DNA of 7,742 nucleotides from Eubacteriales bacterium (GTDB lineage: Bacteria > Bacillota > Clostridia > Oscillospirales > Oscillospiraceae). This document shows, piece by piece, positions 1 through 4,996 of the stretch. The translations under genes and the position numbers were made by a program. The notes beneath the pieces were generated by a model. The model saw only the letters and a list, made by a program, of their open reading frames with translations. It was not told where the DNA came from and ran no database searches. The stretch covers positions 1-7,742 of the forward strand of contig JAUMXS010000061.1 of the NCBI GenBank assembly GCA_030528965.1, in the 5' to 3' direction. Positions within the stretch are counted from its first letter, which is position 1, and the number at the start of each line of letters is the position of its first letter.

Positions 1-795
1 ATAGCTGGTGAGGGTCTGAGGCAGGTCGGCACCGGGGATGATCTGGTCGATGAAGCGGCCGATCATGGAGTGTTCGCTGGTACCGATGAGATAGAGGTCC
101 TCACCCTCGATCTTATACATCATGGCATCCATTTCGGGGAAGGACATGACGCCTTCGACGACATGGCCGTGGATCATGAAGGGCGGAATGACATAGGTAA
201 AGCCGCGGTCGATCATGAAGTCACGGGCATAGGCGAGGACGGCCTCGTGCAGGCGGGCGATATTGCCGACGAGGTAATAGAAACCGTTGCCGGCGACACG
301 GCGCGCGGCATCAAGATCGATACCGCCGAAGCTTTCCATGATCTCGGTGTGGTAAGGGATCGGGAATTCGGGCACGGTGGCCTCACCGAAACGGGCGAGT
401 TCGACGTTGCAGGAATCATCGGGTCCGAGGGGGACGTCATCGGCGATGATCTGCGGAATGCGAAGCAAACGTTCACGCAGGGCGGCCTCGAGTTCGGTCT
501 CACGAGCTTCGAGTTCGCTCAGACGCGCGGCCTGCGCACTGACCTGTTTTTTAACTTCTTCGGCCTCGGCGAGCTTGGAAGGATCCTTTTTGGCCTGACC
601 CATCAGCATGCCGATCTTCTTGGAGAGGGTGTTGCGGGAGGCACGAAGCTCATTGGCCTCCGTCATGGCGGCACGGTTTTCGAGGTCGAGCGCAATGATC
701 TCGTCAACGAGGGGGAGCTTATCGTTCTGATACTTTTTGCGGATGTTTTCCCGCACGATATCGGGGTTTTCGCGGATAAACTTAATGTCCAGCAT
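1..795 (-). CDS. serS: Seryl-tRNA synthetase, N-terminal 265 residues (partial at left edge)
   Basis: Cytoplasmic class II aminoacyl-tRNA synthetase that charges tRNA-Ser with serine. The reading frame is open to the window edge, so the C-terminal part is missing. It begins MLDIKFIRENPDIVRENI, a classic SerRS start. Residues about 30-105 form the charged, heptad-like tRNA-binding coiled-coil arm (EANELRASRNTLSKKIG is typical). The catalytic core follows: the GFTYVIPPFMI segment near residues 198-208 belongs to the class II core, and LIGTSEHSMIG (about 236-246) carries the serine-binding Thr-Ser-Glu loop. The wording around TSEH resembles a SerRS subtype I associate with clostridia (recall, not checked). 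Motifs 2 (later part) and 3 lie outside the window. The start at 795 has an AGGAAG ribosome binding site 8 bases upstream. It lies 199 bp after parB in the same direction, with no clear terminator between, so it may be partly cotranscribed with parAB. Confidence 0.96.
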   Translation of the reverse strand, partial: MLDIKFIRENPDIVRENIRKKYQNDKLPLVDEIIALDLENRAAMTEANELRASRNTLSKKIGMLMGQAKKDPSKLAEAEEVKKQVSAQAARLSELEARETELEAALRERLLRIPQIIADDVPLGPDDSCNVELARFGEATVPEFPIPYHTEIMESFGGIDLDAARRVAGNGFYYLVGNIARLHEAVLAYARDFMIDRGFTYVIPPFMIHGHVVEGVMSFPEMDAMMYKIEGEDLYLIGTSEHSMIGRFIDQIIPGADLPQTLTSY

Positions 796-836
796 AACAT
801 TCACTTCCTGTTTTGTTACGTTTTTTATATAGAGGA

Positions 837-854
837 GAACCCGTTTTCGGGTTC
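837..854 (-). other. Hairpin upstream of serS
   Basis: A perfect 7-bp stem (GAACCCG and CGGGTTC) encloses a 4-base loop, about 40 bases before the serS start codon. The following minus-strand bases are TCCTCTATATAAAAAA, not a U-tract, so it is a leader hairpin more likely than a strong intrinsic terminator. Confidence 0.4.
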
Positions 855-926
855 CCGATCGAGTACGGGCGAAGTTCGGAGGCATGTCCGAATTCTGGCA
901 GGTTCAGGCTGCGCGCCGCTTCGAAC

Positions 927-962
927 AGTCACGGAGACCGGTCGGATTAGTCACGGAGACCG
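927..962. repeat. Tandem pair of a 14-bp direct repeat
   Basis: The sequence AGTCACGGAGACCG occurs exactly at 927-940 and again at 949-962, giving a 22-bp period with an 8-base spacer. It lies in the noncoding gap just after parB. On the minus strand the short arms CGGTC and GACCG around one unit could pair. No known element matches by eye. It could be a protein-binding site, part of the serS leader, or the remnant of a short duplication. Confidence 0.75.
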
Positions 963-994
963 TTCCGGACGGATGCGGAGTTCTTTAACCGTTG

Positions 995-1888
995 TCACTC
1001 TTCTTCCTTTATTTTCCGGGCTTTCAGGGCTAAGAGTGCATCGATGAGGTCGTCGCGGTCCTCGGCGCTGTAAAAGTCGAGGACGATTCGTCCTTTGCGG
1101 ATGCCTCCGGTAATTTTAACGCCGCGGCCCAGACGGTCGGAGAGGCTGCGCTCGGCTTCCTTGCGGTAATCGACCCTGATCACATGGGGGTCGTCCTCTT
1201 TCGGCTCGGGGGCTCCGCGCTGAAGCTTTGCGCAGAAGGTCTCCGTCTGACGAACGGAGAGACCGGAGTCGATGACATGACGGGCGCACTGCAGCTGCAC
1301 GTCGGGGTTCTGCAGCACGAGCAGAGCACGGGCATGTCCGGCGCTGAGTTCGCCGTTTTGGAGTAATTCCCTCACGGGAGGCGTCAGAGCGAGCAGGCGC
1401 AGGGCGTTGGCGACGGCGGGACGGGATTTTCCGACCCGCGCAGCGGCTTCTTCCTGTGTCAGACCGTAGTCGTTCATGAGCTGACGGTATCCCTCCGCCT
1501 CTTCCAGCGGATTGAGGTCGGCACGCTGCAGGTTTTCGACGAGCGCGAGCTCGGCCGTGAGTCGATCATCGGTTTTTTCGAGGACACGAACGGGCACTTT
1601 GCGCAGTCCGGCCATGCGTGCGGCGCGCCAGCGGCGCTCACCGGCGATGATCTGATAATATTCTCCGTCGAGGGGACGGACGGTGATCGGCTGAATGAGT
1701 CCGAAAGTACGGATGGATTCCGCAAGTTCTTCGAGAGCCGCGGGGTCAAAGTTTTTACGGGGCTGATCGGCACGCGGTTCGACGCGTTCGATGGGAAGAT
1801 ACATGAGTTCGCCTTGTTCTTCGTTGGTTTCGGGTGTATCGCCGAAAAGGGCGTTCAGTCCGGTTCCAAGTGCTCTTTTTGCTGCCAT
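995..1888 (-). CDS. parB: Chromosome-partitioning protein ParB (Spo0J family)
   Basis: DNA-binding CTPase clamp that loads at parS, slides and spreads along DNA, and recruits SMC/condensin while stimulating ParA. The product is 297 residues, close to the usual 280-300. The N-terminus ([16 protein letters not shown]) is the typical conserved opening, probably the ParA-stimulating tail. The CTP-binding domain holds GERRWRA at residues 83-89 and ENLQR at 118-122. A helix-turn-helix for parS recognition spans about 132-160 ([20 protein letters not shown]). The C-terminal part, from about 225, is the dimerisation region. The ATG at 1888 is preferred because it gives the family N-terminus. A GTG two codons earlier (1894) overlaps the parA stop as GTGA and sits closer to the AAGGGG ribosome binding site, so a start two residues longer is possible. 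It is translationally coupled to parA, and two consensus parS sites lie 1.6-1.7 kb away. Confidence 0.97.
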   Translation of the reverse strand: MAAKRALGTGLNALFGDTPETNEEQGELMYLPIERVEPRADQPRKNFDPAALEELAESIRTFGLIQPITVRPLDGEYYQIIAGERRWRAARMAGLRKVPVRVLEKTDDRLTAELALVENLQRADLNPLEEAEGYRQLMNDYGLTQEEAAARVGKSRPAVANALRLLALTPPVRELLQNGELSAGHARALLVLQNPDVQLQCARHVIDSGLSVRQTETFCAKLQRGAPEPKEDDPHVIRVDYRKEAERSLSDRLGRGVKITGGIRKGRIVLDFYSAEDRDDLIDALLALKARKIKEEE

Positions 1889-1890
1889 GA

Positions 1891-2646
1891 TCACACCTGC
1901 CCCTTCAAGAACTCGTTTGCCAGCTTCAGATAGGCTCTTGCGCCTTTGTTCATCCTGTCGTAGACAACGACGGGCTTCTGATGACTCGGCGCCTCGCTTA
2001 CGCGGACGCTGCGGGGAATGACGGTCTCATATACCTGAGATCCGAAATGTGAGATCAGTTCCTCAGCGACCTGTCGGGAGAAGTTTGTCCGCTTGTCGAA
2101 CATCGTGAGGACCAGTCCTTCTATGGTAAGGCTTGGATTGATGCGTCGATTGAGCCGTTTGATCGTGGAAAGCAGATCGGCAAGACCTTCCAGCGCGAAA
2201 TATTCGCTCTGGACAGGGATCATGACGGTATCAGCAGCAGCAAGGGCGTTGATCGTGAGCAGTTCCAGCGAAGGCGGACAGTCAATGAAGATGAAGTCAT
2301 ATTTCTCGCGCAGGGGTTCGAGCGCTTTCTTCATGACAAATTCCCGGTCGGGCATGTCCACGAGTTCGACGAGCGCGCCGGAAAGCTCACGGTTTGCCGG
2401 CATAAGGTCACAGTATTTCGTCTCATACACCGCCTGCTCGGCAGGAACGCCGTCTATGAGCACGTCATAGAGGTTCGGACGGATGCTTTTGTCACCGCCG
2501 ATGCCGGAACTTGCGTTTGCCTGCGGGTCACAGTCGATGAGCAGAGTGCGGCGGTTCCGGAGTTTGAGAGCGCAGCAAAGATTTATGCAGGTTGTGGATT
2601 TTCCGACGCCGCCCTTCTGGTTGGCGACTGCAACGATCTTTCCCAT
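1891..2646 (-). CDS. parA: Chromosome-partitioning ATPase ParA (Soj family)
   Basis: Deviant-Walker ATPase that dimerises with ATP, binds DNA non-specifically, and is released by ParB. It drives origin segregation and in Soj relatives also controls DnaA. The product is 251 residues, the normal size for chromosomal Soj. The N-terminus GKIVAVANQKGGVGKSTT contains the deviant Walker A, KGGVGKST, with the signature lysine at residue 11. IDCDPQ (37-42) is the A' motif and FIFIDCPPS (118-126) is Walker B. PRSVRVSEAPSHQKPVV near 211-227 is the conserved C-terminal stretch. The ATG at 2646 has a GGAGG site 5 bases upstream. The frame stays open upstream to 2745, but that extension crosses the promoter and the predicted transcript start. 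An in-frame ATG at 2700 has no ribosome binding site. No N-terminal helix-turn-helix extension is present, which argues for a chromosomal and not a plasmid type. Confidence 0.97.
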   Translation of the reverse strand: MGKIVAVANQKGGVGKSTTCINLCCALKLRNRRTLLIDCDPQANASSGIGGDKSIRPNLYDVLIDGVPAEQAVYETKYCDLMPANRELSGALVELVDMPDREFVMKKALEPLREKYDFIFIDCPPSLELLTINALAAADTVMIPVQSEYFALEGLADLLSTIKRLNRRINPSLTIEGLVLTMFDKRTNFSRQVAEELISHFGSQVYETVIPRSVRVSEAPSHQKPVVVYDRMNKGARAYLKLANEFLKGQV

Positions 2647-2672
2647 AGTATCCTCCGGACGAAATGTTGTTT

Positions 2673-2688
2673 CCGCCTGCTTCGGCGG
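2673..2688 (-). other. Small hairpin in the parA leader
   Basis: CCGCC and GGCGG form a 5-bp stem with a 6-base loop in the transcribed leader, 27 bases before the parA start. It is short and lies next to, not over, the ribosome binding site. A regulatory role is only a possibility. Confidence 0.25.
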
Positions 2689-2716
2689 CCTTTGCTTCAT
2701 AATTTCAGCAGGAAAT

Positions 2717-2745
2717 ATTATACCAGCAAGTTCTTCACAATGCAA
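2717..2745 (-). promoter_or_regulatory. Sigma-A type promoter of parAB
   Basis: On the minus strand, TTGCAT (2740-2745) is separated by exactly 17 bases from a consensus TATAAT (2717-2722). A TGG just before the -10 makes it an extended -10 promoter. Transcription should begin near 2710, leaving a leader of about 64 bases. This placement supports the parA start at 2646 and excludes the longest frame. Confidence 0.85.
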
Positions 2746-2783
2746 GAGCCGTTCCTTTGTCTTTTGGTTCTACGGAGAGTAGT

Positions 2784-2812
2784 TTGCCCTTTTCTTTCGA
2801 GTGGGTTATACT
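2784..2812 (+). promoter_or_regulatory. Sigma-A type promoter of the HTH-desulfoferrodoxin gene
   Basis: TTGCCC (2784-2789), a 17-base spacer and TATACT (2807-2812) form a good promoter on the plus strand. It is divergent from the parAB promoter, with the two -35 boxes about 40 bp apart. Three copies of TTCGA, ending at 2800, 2820 and 2830, surround the -10 and could be operator sites. Confidence 0.75.
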
Positions 2813-2830
2813 GCTTTCGACAAGCTTCGA
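2794..2830. repeat. Helically phased CTTTCGA repeats around the -10 box
   Basis: CTTTCGA occurs at 2794-2800 and 2814-2820, and a shorter CTTCGA at 2825-2830. The right ends are 20 and 10 bp apart, close to two turns and one turn of the helix, so all copies would face the same side of the DNA. They flank the -10 box and probable start site, where a repressor would act. The neighbouring XRE protein is the obvious candidate to bind, but this is inference and short repeats can occur by chance. Confidence 0.4.
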
Positions 2831-2845
2831 TTTTGGGAGGAAAAG

Positions 2846-3430
2846 ATGAACAATTATATTACGGGAGCAGTTATAAAGAAGCTGCGCGGGGAGCGCGGCA
2901 TTACGCAGGCTCAGCTTGCCGAGAGGCTCGGGGTGACTTCCAAGGCGGTCTCGAAATGGGAAACGGCGCGGGGCCTGCCCGATATTGCGCTGATTGAAGA
3001 TCTCTCCAAGGCTTTGGGTGTTTCGGTCTGGGAGCTTATGTCCGGAAATCTTATCGAGAATCGAAATTGTGCCGGAAATGTGCTTCGCTCGATGTTTTAT
3101 GTTTGTCCGGTCTGCGGAAATGTGGTGCATGCGATGGGACAGGCGGCGGTTGAATGCTGCGGCATCCATCTCATGCCGCTGGAGGCGGAGGAACTTGACG
3201 CGTCACACGAGCTTACGATTGAGAACGTGGAGGATGAGCATTTTATCACAGTGCACCACGATATGACGCGCGAGCATTATATTTCTTTCATCGCGCACCT
3301 CACGACGGATAAAACGGAATTTATTAAACTCTATCCCGAAGGGAATGCGGAAGTGCGGATGCGCCTTTGGGGCGGTGGGTACCTGTATATCTACTGCAAT
3401 AAGCACGGCCTTATGCGGAAGAAGCTTTGA
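2846..3430 (+). CDS. XRE-family helix-turn-helix fused to desulforedoxin and superoxide-reductase-like domains
   Basis: The product is 194 residues. Residues about 8-62 are an XRE/Cro-type helix-turn-helix (ITQAQLAERLGVTSKAVSKWE). Residues 85-112 match a desulforedoxin iron site: C87, C90, C104 and C105 in CPVCGNVV and ECCG. The remainder matches the superoxide reductase (neelaredoxin) fold. By comparison with classical desulfoferrodoxin, H121, H138, H144, C184 and H187 (in CNKHG) correspond to the four His and one Cys iron ligands. The Glu-Lys pair that normally precedes the first ligand is replaced by Ala-Ser, so superoxide reduction may be weakened and sensing is an attractive alternative. 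HTH-desulfoferrodoxin fusions are a known architecture in anaerobes, to my recollection. The ATG at 2846 follows a GGGAGG site by 5 bases, and upstream starts at 2801 lack one. The gene has its own promoter and ends 18 bp before a terminator palindrome. Target genes are unknown; self-regulation is plausible. Confidence 0.9.
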   Translation: MNNYITGAVIKKLRGERGITQAQLAERLGVTSKAVSKWETARGLPDIALIEDLSKALGVSVWELMSGNLIENRNCAGNVLRSMFYVCPVCGNVVHAMGQAAVECCGIHLMPLEAEELDASHELTIENVEDEHFITVHHDMTREHYISFIAHLTTDKTEFIKLYPEGNAEVRMRLWGGGYLYIYCNKHGLMRKKL

Positions 3431-3448
3431 CTTTTTTGAATTTATAGG

Positions 3449-3485
3449 AAAAGGGGAATGTTTCACGTGAAACATTCCCCTTTTT
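3449..3485 (+). terminator. Terminator palindrome containing parS
   Basis: Bases 3449-3484 form a perfect 36-bp palindrome with no spacer, centred between 3466 and 3467. It begins 18 bp after the stop codon of the HTH-desulfoferrodoxin gene and ends in a run of five T. As RNA, the long stem with G-C pairs at GGGG/CCCC and a U-run fits an intrinsic terminator, with the central few bases forming the loop. The core is a parS site, so the element is probably bifunctional. Confidence 0.75.
3459..3474. other. parS centromere site 1
   Basis: TGTTTCACGTGAAACA is a perfect 16-bp palindrome matching the chromosomal parS consensus of Bacillota, bound by the ParB helix-turn-helix. It lies 813 bp from the parA start codon. 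It sits inside a larger 36-bp palindrome that looks like a transcription terminator. Confidence 0.93.
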
Positions 3486-3496
3486 GTTTAACAATA

Positions 3497-3523
3497 GACT
3501 CATTCTTGCTAAGTATATGAGTC
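3497..3523. repeat. Inverted repeat between the two parS sites
   Basis: GACTCAT (3497-3503) and ATGAGTC (3517-3523) are perfect 7-bp arms with a 13-base spacer. The following bases CCCCTTTT echo the right flank of parS site 1. No function is recognised. It may be an operator, a weak second hairpin, or chance. Confidence 0.35.
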
Positions 3524-3596
3524 CCCTTTTGATCTTTGACCTTTCGCATGCTCTGCTTTGACTATATGCTCCGGATTTCCGGTTTCAAATATCGAA

Positions 3597-3612
3597 TGTT
3601 TCACGTGAAACA
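3597..3612. other. parS centromere site 2
   Basis: This is the same 16-bp sequence as site 1, TGTTTCACGTGAAACA, here within a 20-bp perfect palindrome (3595-3614). The centre lies 138 bp from the centre of site 1. Unlike site 1 it is not part of a terminator. A pair of exact consensus copies in noncoding DNA next to parAB argues strongly for a real ParB loading zone. Confidence 0.93.
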
Positions 3613-3798
3613 TTTTCCCCATGCTCTCAAAAATGCTTTGTCCCTGCCGGATTGTTCACCTTCCGCCGCAGGCGGTGTACTCACCGACCGCCGTGCATGG
3701 CCCAAAGAAAAAACGCACCGAACCGCCGCACATGGGGCCGCGCGGCACGAAAAAGCACTGCATTGCCCCCTGAGAGCGGAAATGTTACTTTGCGTTGC

Positions 3799-3828
3799 TT
3801 GTGTTTTCGGGACGAAAAGAGGTATACT
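3799..3828 (+). promoter_or_regulatory. Promoter of the membrane-anchored XRE regulator with palindrome in the spacer
   Basis: TTGTGT (3799-3804), an 18-base spacer and TATACT (3823-3828) form a reasonable sigma-A type promoter. The perfect inverted repeat TTTTCG-GGA-CGAAAA (3804-3818) occupies the spacer, an ideal place for a repressor operator. The XRE protein encoded immediately downstream is a natural candidate for binding, which is inference. Confidence 0.6.
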
Positions 3829-3857
3829 GTGGGCATAAAAGCAAGGAGGCCTGGACT

Positions 3858-4463
3858 GTGCTCAGCGAAAACATCAAAGCCTTTCGAAAACAAAAGGGCT
3901 ATTCACAGGAAACGCTGGCGGAGCAGCTGAATGTTGTACGCCAGACGATCTCGAAATGGGAAAAGGGCTATTCCGTGCCCGACGCGGACATGCTGGAGAA
4001 GATGGCCGGCATTTTCGAGATACGGGTGGATGAGCTGCTTGGCAGTGAGCTCCCGGAGCCGAATCGTTCCTCCGACATGGAATCGATCGTCAACCAGCTG
4101 GCCATTTTGAATGAGCAGCTGGCGCTGCAGCAGCGTCGGCGGCGCCGGACATGGATGATTGTACTGATCACCGCAGGCGTGCTGCTCTTTTCGACTCTGC
4201 TTCTCAATTTTGCGGCCCGTGTTTCCTATGATGATGCACCGGCGGCGGTCGCGGAGCTGAAATGTACGCTCGACGGCGAGACCTATATATATCAGATCAC
4301 CTACGACAAGCAGTACAGAGTTCTGACGGCGGGCGGCAGCGCCTGGATCGCCGATCACGTCCAGACGGAAAAATATAATGATGCCAATGTTTTGATCGCA
4401 CAGATCGAGGATTATTTCAAGCTGCGCGGCGGTACCTGTGTTCTGACGGAGACAAGGTTCTGA
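3858..4463 (+). CDS. Membrane-anchored XRE-family transcriptional regulator
   Basis: The product is 201 residues with a GTG start. Residues 1-62 are a clear XRE-type helix-turn-helix (SENIKAFRKQKGYSQETLAEQLNVVRQTISKWEKG is split across helices 1-4). Residues about 72-92 are a Gln/Leu-rich, possibly helical linker. A run of five arginines (93-97) precedes a hydrophobic membrane segment at about 98-120, so the DNA-binding domain should face the cytoplasm. Residues 121-201 would form a small outside domain of unknown function with two cysteines (C136 and C194) that could pair. This is a one-component membrane regulator layout that is common in Clostridia, but the signal and targets cannot be read from sequence. 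The GTG at 3858 is chosen because AAGGAGG lies 8 bases upstream and the domain starts there. The open frame upstream to 3795 overlaps the promoter. It ends in a region with a repeat tract, then a bidirectional terminator. Confidence 0.88.
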   Translation: MLSENIKAFRKQKGYSQETLAEQLNVVRQTISKWEKGYSVPDADMLEKMAGIFEIRVDELLGSELPEPNRSSDMESIVNQLAILNEQLALQQRRRRRTWMIVLITAGVLLFSTLLLNFAARVSYDDAPAAVAELKCTLDGETYIYQITYDKQYRVLTAGGSAWIADHVQTEKYNDANVLIAQIEDYFKLRGGTCVLTETRF

Positions 4464-4481
4464 GGCGCGGCTGTGCGCCCA

Positions 4482-4623
4482 CCCATCCGACGACGTCTGC
4501 CCTGTCTGCCCATCTGACTTGTTCGACCTGTCCAGCCCATCCGACGCGTCTGAATGTCTGACTCGGCCAAACTGTCAGACCCCTTTGCCTAGCCGGCTCG
4601 TTCGACCCATGCACCCGTCCGAC
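4482..4623. repeat. Degenerate short tandem repeats (9-bp, 27-bp higher order)
   Basis: The tract after the membrane regulator is built from imperfect units resembling CCCATCCGAC and NNGTCTGAC. CCCATCCGAC or a one-base variant starts at 4482, 4509 and 4536, giving an exact 27-bp spacing, with another variant (CCCGTCCGAC) at 4614. The units between are about 8-10 bases. One strand is rich in C and T. Frames across it on both strands translate to low-complexity peptides with no ribosome binding site. It is probably noncoding; a decayed tandem repeat is the simplest reading. Confidence 0.6.
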
Positions 4624-4650
4624 CCCTTATCTGCCTGCTCGCAGACGAAG

Positions 4651-4690
4651 AAAGCCGCAGGATGTGACAAACTTCACATCCTGCGGCTTT
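4651..4690. terminator. Bidirectional terminator between convergent genes
   Basis: A 17-bp perfect stem (4651-4667 with 4674-4690) encloses a 6-base loop and is G-C rich in the middle. T-runs follow on both strands: TTTT after the right arm on the plus strand and TTTCTT on the minus strand. It lies between the plus-strand membrane regulator and the minus-strand DUF896 gene, so it can end both transcripts. Confidence 0.88.
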
Positions 4691-4723
4691 TCCTATGTAT
4701 CCCCGACAACGAGGAACTGGAAA

Positions 4724-4924
4724 TTATTTCCTTTTCAGCTTGCGAATATCGCCGCTGCCATGGTCGATGTAGGTGTTTTCAAGGATCGCCTCGGTGCTGC
4801 GGCGCCACTCGGCGAGGTACTCCTCACGGAGGGCCTGACGTTCGGCCTGTTCTTCCTCGGTGAGGGGGCGGATCTTGGCGAGGCGGGTGAATTCGCTGAG
4901 GCGGGCTTGTTTGGCTGCTTCCAT
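4724..4924 (-). CDS. DUF896 / UPF0291 family small protein
   Basis: A 66-residue highly charged cytoplasmic protein. The pattern of a first helix (QARLSEFTRLAKIRPLTEEE) followed by a second one (QAERQALREEYLAEWRRST) and a tail ILENTYIDHGSGDIRKLKRK matches the DUF896 family, a two-helix hairpin related to Bacillus YnzC. Its molecular role is not established. The start at 4924 has AAAGGAG 8 bases upstream. It follows another small gene by 72 bp in the same direction, which holds a CTGCGG/CCGCAG hairpin (4966-4984) without a U-run, and it ends just before a strong terminator. Cotranscription from the promoter at 5229-5257 is likely. Confidence 0.85.
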   Translation of the reverse strand: MEAAKQARLSEFTRLAKIRPLTEEEQAERQALREEYLAEWRRSTEAILENTYIDHGSGDIRKLKRK

Positions 4925-4996
4925 GAGAAGGACTCCTTTCGTGAATGGGCGAAATACGTTGGATCCTGCGGTTTTCTGCCGCAGAAAGTGGGCTGG

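Larger units (their letters stand above)
796..994 (-). promoter_or_regulatory. Structured leader between parB and serS
   Basis: No gene is seen here. Read on the minus strand, the stretch holds a 14-bp direct repeat (927-940 and 949-962), then a 6-bp stem at 875-892 (TTCGGA/TCCGAA, 6-base loop), then a hairpin at 837-854 (GAACCCG/CGGGTTC, 4-base loop). The minus-strand RNA can lengthen the last stem with a G-U pair. It is followed by a non-uniform A/T stretch, not a clean U-run, so it is a poor terminator. Leader control of serS is possible, because aminoacyl-tRNA synthetase genes in Bacillota often carry regulatory leaders. However, the conserved T-box sequence (GGTGGNACCGCG) is not present. 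No convincing promoter was seen. Confidence 0.4.
3431..3857. other. 427-bp gene-free parS region
   Basis: This intergenic stretch separates two plus-strand regulators and holds the terminator/parS palindrome, the 27-bp inverted repeat, the second parS, a short CCGCC/GGCGG hairpin at 3663-3675, and the promoter of the downstream regulator. Several open frames cross it (for example 3536-3838 and 3652-3930), but they lack ribosome binding sites and recognisable protein sequence. The rest, about 3615-3795, shows nothing I can name. Confidence 0.7.

Noticed and set aside
796..994. T-box riboswitch before serS
   Set aside because: The conserved antiterminator sequence and a convincing terminator with U-run are missing.
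70..1047. 325-residue plus-strand open frame
   Set aside because: It is antisense to serS and the parB end, with no recognisable domain. The serS frame on the other strand is unmistakable.
2590..2600. DnaA-box-like TGTGGATTT
   Set aside because: A single mismatched copy inside parA coding sequence, with no cluster or A/T-rich unwinding region nearby, so no origin is called in the window.
2647..2745. Longer ParA start at 2745 or 2700
   Set aside because: The longer frame covers the parAB promoter, and neither start has a ribosome binding site. The ATG at 2646 has GGAGG at ideal spacing and gives the canonical Soj N-terminus.
3536..3568. Promoter with TTGACC (3536-3541) and TATATG (3563-3568)
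   Set aside because: The spacing is 21 bases, too long for a sigma-A promoter, and the downstream gene has a better-placed promoter at 3799-3828.
3536..3930. Open frames across the parS region (3536-3838, 3652-3930, and minus 3681-3893)
   Set aside because: They run through the parS palindrome, the promoter or the next gene, lack good ribosome binding sites, and give Arg/Cys-rich peptides without recognisable features.
4417..4863. Open frames over the repeat tract (minus 4417-4614 and plus 4519-4863)
   Set aside because: Both are low-complexity translations of the repeats, overlap the regulator end or the terminator hairpin, and have no ribosome binding site.
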